This document shows positions 1 through 5,911 of a DNA stretch of 12,034 nucleotides, in pieces (the stretch's first letter is position 1; the number at the start of each line of letters is the position of its first letter). The stretch comes from Verrucomicrobiota bacterium (GTDB lineage Bacteria > Verrucomicrobiota > Verrucomicrobiia > Opitutales > Oceanipulchritudinaceae). Both the position numbers and the translations under genes were made by a program. The stretch is taken from assembly GCA_009908535.1 (NCBI GenBank), contig JAAAOD010000188.1, forward strand, positions 1 through 12,034, written 5' to 3'. A model generated the notes under the pieces. The model ran no database searches and was not told where the DNA came from. It saw nothing but the letters and a program-made list of their open reading frames with translations.

Positions 1-221
1 GGACGCATCAATTGCGGGTGCAATGCGCCTCCCGCCACCTGCCCATCCTCGGGGACGCCACCTACGGCGATTTCGCCTTCAACCGCACTTTCCGGCAGCG
101 CACCGGCCATGGCCGCCTTTTCCTCCACAGCCATCGCGTCGAAGTCCCGCTTCAATGGAAGGGAACGGAGATCGCCTTCAAAGCCGAAAGCCCTCTCCCC
201 CCGGAATTCGTATCCGCGTAG
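1..221 (+). CDS. RluA-family RNA pseudouridine synthase, C-terminal part (5' end outside window)
   Basis: The reading frame is open from the left edge to the TAG at 219-221. The first complete residues read THQLRVQCASRHLPILGD followed by ATYGD. This is the C-terminal signature of RluA/RluC/RluD/TruC pseudouridine synthases (the family pattern is roughly RTHQLRVH, then a residue pair and HPI-x-GD-x-x-YG), which isomerise uridine to pseudouridine in rRNA or tRNA. The catalytic Asp of the HRLD motif lies upstream and is not visible. After the motif comes the usual tail: a basic, Phe-rich segment, then LFLHSHRVEVPL, which matches the family's conserved LHAxxLxFxHP strand, and a short end, PLPPEFVSA. 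About 72 residues are visible. An internal TTG at 12 is not a real start, because the conserved motif begins before it. Which RNA position is modified cannot be told from this fragment. The stop codon sits inside the first hairpin repeat. Confidence 0.88.
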   Translation, partial: THQLRVQCASRHLPILGDATYGDFAFNRTFRQRTGHGRLFLHSHRVEVPLQWKGTEIAFKAESPLPPEFVSA

Positions 222-281
222 CCGAAGTCGTAAGACTTTGGCCACTTGCTTGAGGGTAGCCGAAGTTGTGAGACGTTGGCC
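218..281. repeat. Two tandem REP-like hairpin repeats (218-243 and 256-281)
   Basis: Two 26-bp units match at 23 of 26 positions and are separated by 12 bp. The core of unit 1 (222-241) is CCGAAGTCGTAAGACTTTGG and that of unit 2 (260-279) is CCGAAGTTGTGAGACGTTGG. Each core folds as an 8-bp stem around a four-base loop, GTAA in one and GTGA in the other, both of the GNRA type. Unit 1 pairs fully if one G-T wobble is allowed; unit 2 has one mismatch and two wobbles. Unit 1 begins at the stop codon of the pseudouridine synthase gene. There is no T-run after either stem, so a simple intrinsic terminator is not indicated. Position in the 3' flank of one gene and upstream of the next fits a dispersed REP-type element or an mRNA 3'-end stabiliser. 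Confidence 0.7.
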
Positions 282-353
282 CGCCGCCACTCCATGGTTG
301 CCTTCGTCTTCGCGCGGCGTAGGTCTGTTCCTTTTCACCCAAGCTAGAACGGC

Positions 354-1397
354 ATGATCATTTCCAAGGAACCCACCCTTACCGACGCCCAACTGGCGGA
401 AGTTGAGTCCATCGTCGGCGAGTTCGACTGTAAGATCCAGGTTATTTACGGCGCCCACCGGAACATCTACGCCATTATTGGCGATGAGCGTAGCGAGACG
501 ATGGTGAACCGTCTCCTCGGCCTCGAGTACATCGACCGCGTCGACCGGATGGAATCCATCTATAAACTGATGGATATCCGCTCCGATCTATCCCACCACC
601 GCATCCGCATTGCCGGAGTGGAGCTGGGCACGGAGCCCTTCTTCATCGCCGGACAGTGCACCATCGATCCTGAACGGCGCGAGGCCTTCTTCGAAACTGC
701 CGAGGGGGTCAAGGAAGCAGGCGCGCAGGTGCTTCGCGGGGGCGTCTGGAAGCCGCGGACCTCTCCGCACAGCTTCCAGGGAACCGCGAAATCGCTGGAA
801 ATCCTTCTCGAGGCCCGCGACCGTACGGGTCTGCCCGTTATCGCCGAGGTCATGGACGAGGCGCAGCTGCGCATCGCCCTCGAGGCCAGGGTCGACATGT
901 TGCAGATCGGCACCCGCAACGCGCTGAACTATCCCCTGCTGGCCTGCATGGGGGCGGCCACGGCGGAACAGGGGATCCCCGTCCTGCTCAAGCGCAGCCG
1001 CCACATGGGGCCGGTCGACGAGTTCATTTCCGCCGCCGAGTACCTCGCCGCGAACGGGAATCCGAACATCCTCTTCTGTCCGCGGGGAACAATGCCGGAG
1101 CTGGATGGGTTCCGCAATCATCCCGACGAGTCCATAACCCCCCTCTTGAAGGAGAAGTCATGGGCGCCCGTGGTGGTGGATCCCTCCCACGCCGTCGGCC
1201 GCTCGCGGTATGTTCCCGCCGCCGCCCTCGCCGCCTTCTGCTACGGCGCCGACGGGGTCATCGTGGAGACGCACGTCGACCCCATCTCCGGCATCGGGGA
1301 CGACCCCAAGCAGAGCGTCACCCCCGCCGTCCTGAAAAAACTGATCCAGGATGCCCGCGCCGTCTGGAATCTCCGCACCGTGCGCGAGGAAACCTGA
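354..1397 (+). CDS. aroF: 3-deoxy-7-phosphoheptulonate (DAHP) synthase, class I-beta
   Basis: The 347-residue protein condenses phosphoenolpyruvate and erythrose 4-phosphate to DAHP, the first step of the shikimate pathway to aromatic amino acids (cytosol). Residues 1-70 look like the small ferredoxin-like/ACT-like regulatory domain of the Thermotoga-type enzymes; 80-345 form the TIM barrel. Visible landmarks are VLRGGVWKPRTSP (126-138; PEP-binding Arg128 and Lys133), LQIGTRN (183-189), VLLKR (210-214), FCPRG (241-245), VVVDPSH (273-279) and DDPKQS (316-321). Expected metal ligands are all present: Cys102, His279, Glu305 and Asp317. Two loops are odd: the usual GPC-x-x-E reads GQCTID, and the usual CERG reads CPRG. 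The N-terminal domain suggests feedback control by an aromatic end product, but which one is not readable. The ATG at 354 is the first residue of the regulatory domain; it has no Shine-Dalgarno sequence and no convincing promoter upstream. Confidence 0.93.
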   Translation: MIISKEPTLTDAQLAEVESIVGEFDCKIQVIYGAHRNIYAIIGDERSETMVNRLLGLEYIDRVDRMESIYKLMDIRSDLSHHRIRIAGVELGTEPFFIAGQCTIDPERREAFFETAEGVKEAGAQVLRGGVWKPRTSPHSFQGTAKSLEILLEARDRTGLPVIAEVMDEAQLRIALEARVDMLQIGTRNALNYPLLACMGAATAEQGIPVLLKRSRHMGPVDEFISAAEYLAANGNPNILFCPRGTMPELDGFRNHPDESITPLLKEKSWAPVVVDPSHAVGRSRYVPAAALAAFCYGADGVIVETHVDPISGIGDDPKQSVTPAVLKKLIQDARAVWNLRTVREET

Positions 1398-1430
1398 GAA
1401 AGGCCCTGATAAATTGGCTTGCCTGCGGGC

Positions 1431-1452
1431 GCCCCAAACCTAACGGTTTTTT
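1431..1452 (+). terminator. Possible weak intrinsic terminator between aroF and dprA
   Basis: The bases AAACC (1436-1440) and GGTTT (1445-1449) can pair around a TAAC loop, and the run of six T begins within the 3' arm (1447-1452). The short A-T-rich stem makes a weak terminator at best. It ends one base before the dprA start codon, so it could instead affect dprA translation initiation, or be chance. Confidence 0.22.
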
Positions 1453-1453
1453 C

Positions 1454-2569
1454 ATGAGCCTTGACCGCGCTTCCGCCCGCATGATTCTGGCCGGTCTTCC
1501 GGGGATGGGGCCGGTGCTGTACGGGGAGCTGGAGGCGCGGCTGGAGGGAGCGGTGGAGCGGTTGCTGGAAGGGGGTGCGGAGGCGGAGGCGCTTGGTCAC
1601 CGCGGCCTTCGGGAGCAGCTGCGCGACTGGCGGCGCCACATGCCGCTGGCGAAGGTGGAGGCGGCCCTTGGGGAAATGGGCGCCGATTATGTGAGCCGGG
1701 GCGGGATTGGCTACCCGGAGGAGCTGGCCCCGTACGCGGACCGGCCGATCGGCCTCTACCGTTACCGGGCGGGAAAGCAACTGGAGGGGCCCTGCATCGC
1801 GATCGTGGGGACAAGGCGCCCGAGTGGGTACGGACGCAAAATAGCACGTGCCTTCGCCGGCGAGCTGGCCCGGCAAGGCTGGACGGTGGTGAGTGGGATG
1901 GCGGAAGGGGTGGACACGGAAGCCCATGAAGCGGCTCTGGCCGCCGGAGGCCGCACCGCGGCGGTCCTTGGCGGCGGGCTGAAGCGGTGTTATCCCCGCA
2001 GCAACCGGGCTCTGATGGAACGGCTTGCCGACAGCGCGGGTATCTGGACGGAGTTCCCCCTCTGGCGGCAGGCGGACCGCCGCACCTTCCCGCAACGCAA
2101 CCGCATTGTTTCGGGGGTCAGCCGCGGTGTCATCGTCGTGGAATCGGGCGAGCACGGCGGCAGCCTGATCACGGCGCGTATGGCCGCCGAACAAGGGAAG
2201 CCGGTCTACGTCCTGCCGGGCCGGGTGGACATGCCGGAATCCGCCGGCTGCCATGCCCTCATCCGTGACGGCGCCCAGCTGGTCACCTGCGTCGAGGAAG
2301 TGCTGGAGGATTTGCAGGCCCTGCCGCGCGGACTGGACCGCCGCGAATGCGCGCACGTCGGAACGGGTTCCAGGGGGGAAGGCGAACCCGGTCTGGAGGG
2401 CCTTCAGGGCGAACTCTGGCGGTATTTGCGCGACGGCCAGCCGCAGCATCCGGACCGCCTTGTACAGCTGAGCGGAGGGAACGGACCGGAGGTACAACTG
2501 GCTCTGCTGGAGATGGAAATGGCCGGGCATGTGGCCCGCGGCCTCGATGGACGCTATGTGCGCAGTTGA
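1454..2569 (+). CDS. dprA: DNA-processing protein DprA (DNA protecting protein)
   Basis: The 371-residue product is a DprA/Smf protein, which binds incoming single-stranded DNA during natural transformation, protects it and loads RecA on it. It has three parts. Residues 10-60 form a helix-hairpin-helix-like N-terminus (LAGLPGMGPVLYGELEARL). Residues 85-290 form the Rossmann-like core, with AIVGTRRPSGYG (116-127), VSGMAEGVDTEAHEAAL (146-162), AVLGGGL (170-176), TFPQRNRIVSG (211-221), GEHGGSLITARMA (232-244) and VYVLPG (251-256). Residues 310-370 are a small winged-helix-like end. The frame is open back to 1160, but that part overlaps aroF; the ATG at 1454 gives the normal family length and N-terminus. 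It starts 56 bp after aroF. Presence of DprA alone does not prove competence, since many non-competent bacteria keep it. The downstream hinT gene converges with 7 bp between stops. Confidence 0.95.
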   Translation: MSLDRASARMILAGLPGMGPVLYGELEARLEGAVERLLEGGAEAEALGHRGLREQLRDWRRHMPLAKVEAALGEMGADYVSRGGIGYPEELAPYADRPIGLYRYRAGKQLEGPCIAIVGTRRPSGYGRKIARAFAGELARQGWTVVSGMAEGVDTEAHEAALAAGGRTAAVLGGGLKRCYPRSNRALMERLADSAGIWTEFPLWRQADRRTFPQRNRIVSGVSRGVIVVESGEHGGSLITARMAAEQGKPVYVLPGRVDMPESAGCHALIRDGAQLVTCVEEVLEDLQALPRGLDRRECAHVGTGSRGEGEPGLEGLQGELWRYLRDGQPQHPDRLVQLSGGNGPEVQLALLEMEMAGHVARGLDGRYVRS

Positions 2570-2576
2570 GGGCCGC

Positions 2577-2930
2577 TCAGCCCGGGGGCCAGGTCATGGG
2601 GCGTCCGCCGAGAACATGGACGTGCAGGTGGGGAACGGTTTCCCCGGCTTCGCGCCCGTTATTGATGACGACCCGGAAACCTTTATCGAGCCCCAGCTCG
2701 CCGGCAACCTTGCGTGCCACGAGGAGAAGATGTCCGAGGAGGTCGGCGTCCGCTTCTTCCGCTTCCTCGAGACGGGCGAGGGGACGCACCGGAATGACGA
2801 GGAAATGCGTCGGCGCCTGCGGATTGATGTCCCGGATGGCGAACGCCCGGTCATCCCGGTGGAGCATTTCGGCCGGAATCTCCCCGTCGTGGATCTTTTG
2901 AAAAAGGGTTCTCTCGTCGGTTTCGGCCAT
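2577..2930 (-). CDS. hinT: HINT-type histidine triad (HIT) nucleotide-binding hydrolase
   Basis: The 117-residue protein is a member of the HIT superfamily, HINT branch: small cytosolic dimeric purine nucleoside phosphoramidases that hydrolyse AMP-N and similar bonds. The catalytic triad motif HLHVHVLGG is at 101-109 (His101, His103, His105), followed by the C-terminal RPMTWPPG typical of the HINT1-like branch. The N-terminal segment (LFQKIHDGEIPAEMLHRDD, 9-27) and the middle (AIRDINPQAPTHFLVIP, 31-47) are also standard for the family, so the gene is complete. The natural substrate of bacterial HinT is uncertain. It lies downstream of lpxC-fabZ on the same strand with 114 bp between them, including a hairpin, so it may be cotranscribed in part. 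No Shine-Dalgarno sequence is seen before the ATG. The symbol rests on family membership only. Confidence 0.92.
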   Translation of the reverse strand: MAETDERTLFQKIHDGEIPAEMLHRDDRAFAIRDINPQAPTHFLVIPVRPLARLEEAEEADADLLGHLLLVARKVAGELGLDKGFRVVINNGREAGETVPHLHVHVLGGRPMTWPPG

Positions 2931-2995
2931 AGGTCAGCAAGTACAACGAAATCCGTCCCTGAATCCAAACCGAAAGTGCCCCGGATTGTCTCTCC

Positions 2996-3031
2996 TCGGC
3001 TCTCGACTACGGGACCGCGACCGAGAGCCGG
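2996..3031 (-). terminator. Strong hairpin between lpxC-fabZ and hinT, terminator-like but without T-run
   Basis: CGGCTCTCG (2997-3005) and CGAGAGCCG (3022-3030) are a perfect 9-bp inverted repeat with a 16-base loop, extended by one G-T wobble. It lies 14 bp past the lpxC-fabZ stop (read on the - strand), 66 bp before the hinT start. No T-rich run follows on either strand, so it is not a classic intrinsic terminator. It could be an mRNA 3'-end stabiliser, a processing site or a partial attenuator between the two genes. Confidence 0.4.
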
Positions 3032-3044
3032 TGAGGGGGAGCGA

Positions 3045-4403
3045 TCACATCCCCTCCTCGGGAACGTCCATCACGGTGAACATCAACTCGGCGGAGGAGG
3101 CCAGTTGTTCCCCGACAAAGCACTGCGCGCTGGCGGTGGCGAGGCGGTTGGCGCGGACGCGGGTGATCTCGACCTTGATGACGAGCTGGTCGCCCGGAAT
3201 GACGGCGCGGCGGAACTTCACCTTTTCGGCGCTCATGAACAACGCGACCTTCCCTTCCGAGGAGACCTTCCGCAACATGAGGAGGCCGGCGGCCTGCGCC
3301 ATCGATTCGATCTGCAGGACGCCCGGCATGACCGGGTTTCCGGGGAAGTGACCCGTGAAATACGGTTCGTTGATGCTGACGTTCTTGATCGCGGTGATGC
3401 GTTCCTCGCCCACGATTTCGACGACGCGGTCGACGAGAACGAACGGGTAGGCGTGCGGGAGGATGTCGAGGATGCGGCGAATACTGATCTCCGTCTCGTC
3501 CGGATGGATCCTCTTCGTCCGGGCGCGCGCCGGTTCCCTGCGGACGGGCTCGAGGGCTTTCGGTTCCGGTTTGCGTTGCATCCGCTGGAAGAGGGCCTTG
3601 GTCAGCTCGGAATTGAGCTTGTGTCCGGGGCGGACGGCGACGATGTGCGCCTTCACGGGCATCCCGAGGAGGCTGAGGTCGCCGATGATGTCGAGGATCT
3701 TGTGGCGGACGAATTCGTCATCGAAGCGGAGCGGTTCCTTCGACAGGATCTGGTTTCCCTTGATGACGATGGCAGAATCGAGGCTGCCTCCCTGGATTTT
3801 CCCCATTTTCAGCAAGGGCTCGATATCCTCGTAAACGGTGAAGGTCCGCGCCGGGGCGATCTCGGCGATGTAGGTCTCCGGATGAATATCGAGGGAAAGG
3901 TGCTGGGTATGGATGCCGCGGTCATCGGCACTCGTGCAGGTTACCTTGAAGCCGTCATAGGGTAACGCGATGATGGAGCGGTTGCCGTCCGTGACGGAGA
4001 TGGGTTCTTCCAGTGTGAAGCACTCTCTTTCCTCCTCCAGCTCGAGCGGTTCCGCCTTCTGGATGAGATTGACGAAATGCTTGGCGCTGCCGTCGAGGAT
4101 GGGCGGCTCGGAAGCATCCATCTCTACGAGGCAGTTGTCGATGCCGCAGCCGGTGAGGGCGCTGAGAACGTGTTCGATGGTGTGCAAACGGGTGTGGCCG
4201 CTGGCGATATCAGTGCTGCGGACTAGTTTGTCCTCCACGAAGGTGATCCGCGGCTGCACTTCCGGCTTTCCGTATAAATCGATGCGGCGGAAGACGATGC
4301 CGTGGCCGACGGGAGCGGGTTTCAGGGTGAGGTGGACGGTCTGGCCGGTGTGAAGGGCTTTACCGTGGGTGGAAACCTCGCGGTGCAGGGTGCGTTGATT
4401 CAT
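3045..4403 (-). CDS. lpxC-fabZ: Bifunctional UDP-3-O-acyl-N-acetylglucosamine deacetylase / 3-hydroxyacyl-ACP dehydratase (LpxC-FabZ fusion)
   Basis: A 452-residue fusion of two enzymes. Residues 1-275 are LpxC, the zinc deacetylase that commits UDP-3-O-acyl-GlcNAc to lipid A; the predicted zinc ligands and acid/base are HTIEH (74-78; Glu77, His78), RHKILDIIGDL (233-243; His234, Asp238) and His261 in RPGHKL. Residues 276-302 are an Arg/Lys/Pro-rich linker with no domain signature. Residues 303-450 are FabZ, with FTGHFPGNPVMPGVLQIE (349-366; catalytic His352 and Glu366), which dehydrates 3-hydroxyacyl-ACP in fatty acid synthesis. Joining the two puts in one polypeptide the enzymes that compete for hydroxyacyl-ACP. 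Such fusions are well known in Bacteroidetes and occur in some other phyla. All catalytic residues of both halves are present, so both should be active. The ATG at 4403 is the normal LpxC start; no Shine-Dalgarno sequence precedes it. Confidence 0.96.
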   Translation of the reverse strand: MNQRTLHREVSTHGKALHTGQTVHLTLKPAPVGHGIVFRRIDLYGKPEVQPRITFVEDKLVRSTDIASGHTRLHTIEHVLSALTGCGIDNCLVEMDASEPPILDGSAKHFVNLIQKAEPLELEEERECFTLEEPISVTDGNRSIIALPYDGFKVTCTSADDRGIHTQHLSLDIHPETYIAEIAPARTFTVYEDIEPLLKMGKIQGGSLDSAIVIKGNQILSKEPLRFDDEFVRHKILDIIGDLSLLGMPVKAHIVAVRPGHKLNSELTKALFQRMQRKPEPKALEPVRREPARARTKRIHPDETEISIRRILDILPHAYPFVLVDRVVEIVGEERITAIKNVSINEPYFTGHFPGNPVMPGVLQIESMAQAAGLLMLRKVSSEGKVALFMSAEKVKFRRAVIPGDQLVIKVEITRVRANRLATASAQCFVGEQLASSAELMFTVMDVPEEGM

Positions 4404-4447
4404 GAGCGCATGCAGTCGGCGACGGCCGGAAAGAAATTGGGAAGCTC

Positions 4448-4477
4448 AAAGTAGGCTTCACGGAAGGCAGGTGTAAA
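4448..4477 (-). promoter_or_regulatory. Candidate sigma-70-like promoter for lpxC-fabZ
   Basis: Read on the - strand, TTTACA (4477-4472) is followed after 18 bases by TACTTT (4453-4448). The fit is 5 of 6 for the -35 box but only partial for the -10 box. A transcript would start about 35-40 bases before the lpxC ATG. A 5-bp inverted repeat, GAAGC (4441-4445) and GCTTC (4455-4459), brackets the -10 box. This is a prediction by eye only. Confidence 0.3.
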
Positions 4478-4496
4478 GACCTGATTGGCAGCGCTA

Positions 4497-4525
4497 TTGA
4501 CAGGCATTTCCCCACGTGGATTCTT
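4497..4525 (+). promoter_or_regulatory. Candidate sigma-70-like promoter for efp-lpxA
   Basis: A perfect -35 hexamer TTGACA (4497-4502) is followed after 16 bases by GATTCT (4519-4524), or after 17 by ATTCTT; both are poor -10 boxes. A start near 4531 would give a leader of about 24 bases before the efp ATG. This would make the 4404-4554 gap a divergent promoter region shared with lpxC-fabZ. Confidence 0.3.
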
Positions 4526-4554
4526 CGCTACGAACCAAAGCCCTTTTATACGAC

Positions 4555-5112
4555 ATGGCCTCACCCACGGAAATCCGAAAAGGAAAAGTCATCGATTACA
4601 ACGGTGCCCCGCACATTGTTCTCGAAATGCTGCATCGCACGCAGGGCCGGCAAGCCGGTTTTGTTCAGGTTACCCTGCGCAACCTGCATACCGGTTCCAG
4701 CACCACGACGAAGCTTCGCAGCACCGATTCCGTGGAGATCCTCATGACCGACACCAAGCGCATGGAACTCAGTTACCGTGACCAGGAGGGATGGCACTTT
4801 CTGGATACGGAGACCTTCGAGGACGTCGTCCTTTCCGATTCCATGGTGCAGGACGCCCTCGACTTCCTCGCTGAGGGCAACGAGGCAGACATCCTTTTTG
4901 TCGATGGTGAGCCCGTGCAGGTGCAACTGCCGGCGTCCGTCGAACTCGAGGTGACGGAGGCCCCCGACGCGATCAAGGGCGACACCTCCGGCGCGGCCAT
5001 GAAGCCGGTCACTGTGGCCACCGGCCTCGTCATCCAGACCCCTCTTTTTATCAAGACCGGCGACATCATCAAGGTTTCGACGGCGGACAAAAGCTACCTC
5101 GGGCGCGCCTGA
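4555..5112 (+). CDS. efp: Translation elongation factor P, Arg32 type
   Basis: The 185-residue protein is EF-P, which binds the ribosome between P and E sites and relieves stalling at polyproline stretches. It shows the three-barrel layout: an N-terminal KOW-like domain (1-64), a central OB domain (65-128) and a C-terminal OB domain with the family signature around KGDTSGAAMKPVTVATG (141-157). The tip of the domain I loop reads TQGRQAGF (29-36). Where E. coli EF-P has the beta-lysylated Lys34, this loop carries Arg at residue 32, as in the rhamnosylated EF-P of Pseudomonas. The frame is open to a GTG at 4516, but the ATG at 4555 gives the usual family N-terminus and puts the loop Arg at exactly 32. 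No Shine-Dalgarno sequence is visible before either start. lpxA follows 16 bp downstream, so the two are probably cotranscribed. Confidence 0.95.
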   Translation: MASPTEIRKGKVIDYNGAPHIVLEMLHRTQGRQAGFVQVTLRNLHTGSSTTTKLRSTDSVEILMTDTKRMELSYRDQEGWHFLDTETFEDVVLSDSMVQDALDFLAEGNEADILFVDGEPVQVQLPASVELEVTEAPDAIKGDTSGAAMKPVTVATGLVIQTPLFIKTGDIIKVSTADKSYLGRA

Positions 5113-5128
5113 GGGCGGTCCGTACCCC

Positions 5129-5908
5129 ATGAGCCAGGCTGCCATTCACTCCACAGCCCTGATTGAGGAAGGGGCTGAACTGGCCTCCGGGGTGGAGGTC
5201 GGGGCCTACTGCTATATCGGGGCGAAAGTGCGCCTGGGTCCGGGATGCCGCGTCCACCATCACGCCTCCCTTGAGGGAAATCTTTCTATGGGGGGTGGGT
5301 GTGAAGTCTTTCCCTACGCCTTCCTCGGCGGGCGCACGCAGGACAAAAAATGGCAAGGCGACGACGCTCCCATCGAGATCGGGGAGAACAACACCTTTCG
5401 CGAATTCACGACCCTGCATCCGGCCACTTTCGCCGACCGGAAAACGACCATCGGCGATGGCAATCTATTTTGCGCCTACAGCCACATCGGCCACGAGTGC
5501 CATGTCGGCGACGGCTGTGTCTTCAGCAACAACGCCACCCTCGGCGGTCACGTGATCGTCGGCGACCACGTTGTAATCGGGGGTCTCACCGCCGTCCATC
5601 AATTCTGCCACATCGGCAGCGGGGCGATGATCGGCGGTTGCTGCAAGCTGCTTCAGGACGTCATGCCGCACATGCTCGCCGAAGGGTATCCGGCTAGCCA
5701 CAAGACGATCAACAAGGTCGGGCTGCGCCGGGCCGGGTTTTCCGAGGACGATATTCAGGTGGTCGCGCGCATTTTCCGCCTTGTTTTCCGTGGCGGTCTC
5801 AACCGGCCGCAGGCGATCGCGCAGCTGCGCGCCGGCGCGCTCGGCGAACACCCTTTTATCGAAGAGGCGGTCACCTTCCTCGACAACAGCACCCGCGGCC
5901 TCGCCTGA
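5129..5908 (+). CDS. lpxA: Acyl-ACP--UDP-N-acetylglucosamine O-acyltransferase (LpxA)
   Basis: LpxA adds a 3-hydroxyacyl chain from ACP to UDP-GlcNAc, the first step of lipid A synthesis; LpxC acts next. The 259 residues begin with a left-handed beta-helix built from hexapeptide repeats (about 5-185) and end with a helical domain (190-255). The catalytic histidine is His122 in SHIGHECHVG. Other conserved pieces are CVFSNNATLGGHV (130-142) and GGLTAVHQFC (151-160). At the position of the acyl-chain ruler (Gly173 in E. coli) it has Gly170, which by family knowledge would allow a long chain such as C14; this is inference. The usual HRGT after the REF strand reads HPAT (97-100), a mild divergence. 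It follows efp by 16 bp; a GAGGG about 13 bases before the ATG may act as a weak ribosome binding site. Its stop converges on the isomerase gene with 3 bp between. Confidence 0.95.
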   Translation: MSQAAIHSTALIEEGAELASGVEVGAYCYIGAKVRLGPGCRVHHHASLEGNLSMGGGCEVFPYAFLGGRTQDKKWQGDDAPIEIGENNTFREFTTLHPATFADRKTTIGDGNLFCAYSHIGHECHVGDGCVFSNNATLGGHVIVGDHVVIGGLTAVHQFCHIGSGAMIGGCCKLLQDVMPHMLAEGYPASHKTINKVGLRRAGFSEDDIQVVARIFRLVFRGGLNRPQAIAQLRAGALGEHPFIEEAVTFLDNSTRGLA

Positions 5909-5911
5909 GGA

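Noticed and set aside
1160..1453. Upstream extension of dprA into aroF
   Set aside because: The extension is Arg/Pro-rich, overlaps coding DNA of aroF, and the DprA family N-terminus starts at the ATG at 1454.
1241..2530. A 429-codon open frame on the - strand opposite dprA
   Set aside because: Antisense to dprA, Arg/Pro/Gln/His-rich, no domain motif.
2529..3965. A 478-codon open frame on the + strand opposite hinT and lpxC-fabZ
   Set aside because: It lies antisense to two well-supported genes, has an Asp/Glu/Arg/Gly-rich composition typical of reverse frames in GC-rich DNA, and shows no family motif.
4516..4554. GTG start giving a 13-residue N-terminal extension of EF-P
   Set aside because: The extra residues are not part of known EF-P proteins, and the candidate promoter would overlap them.
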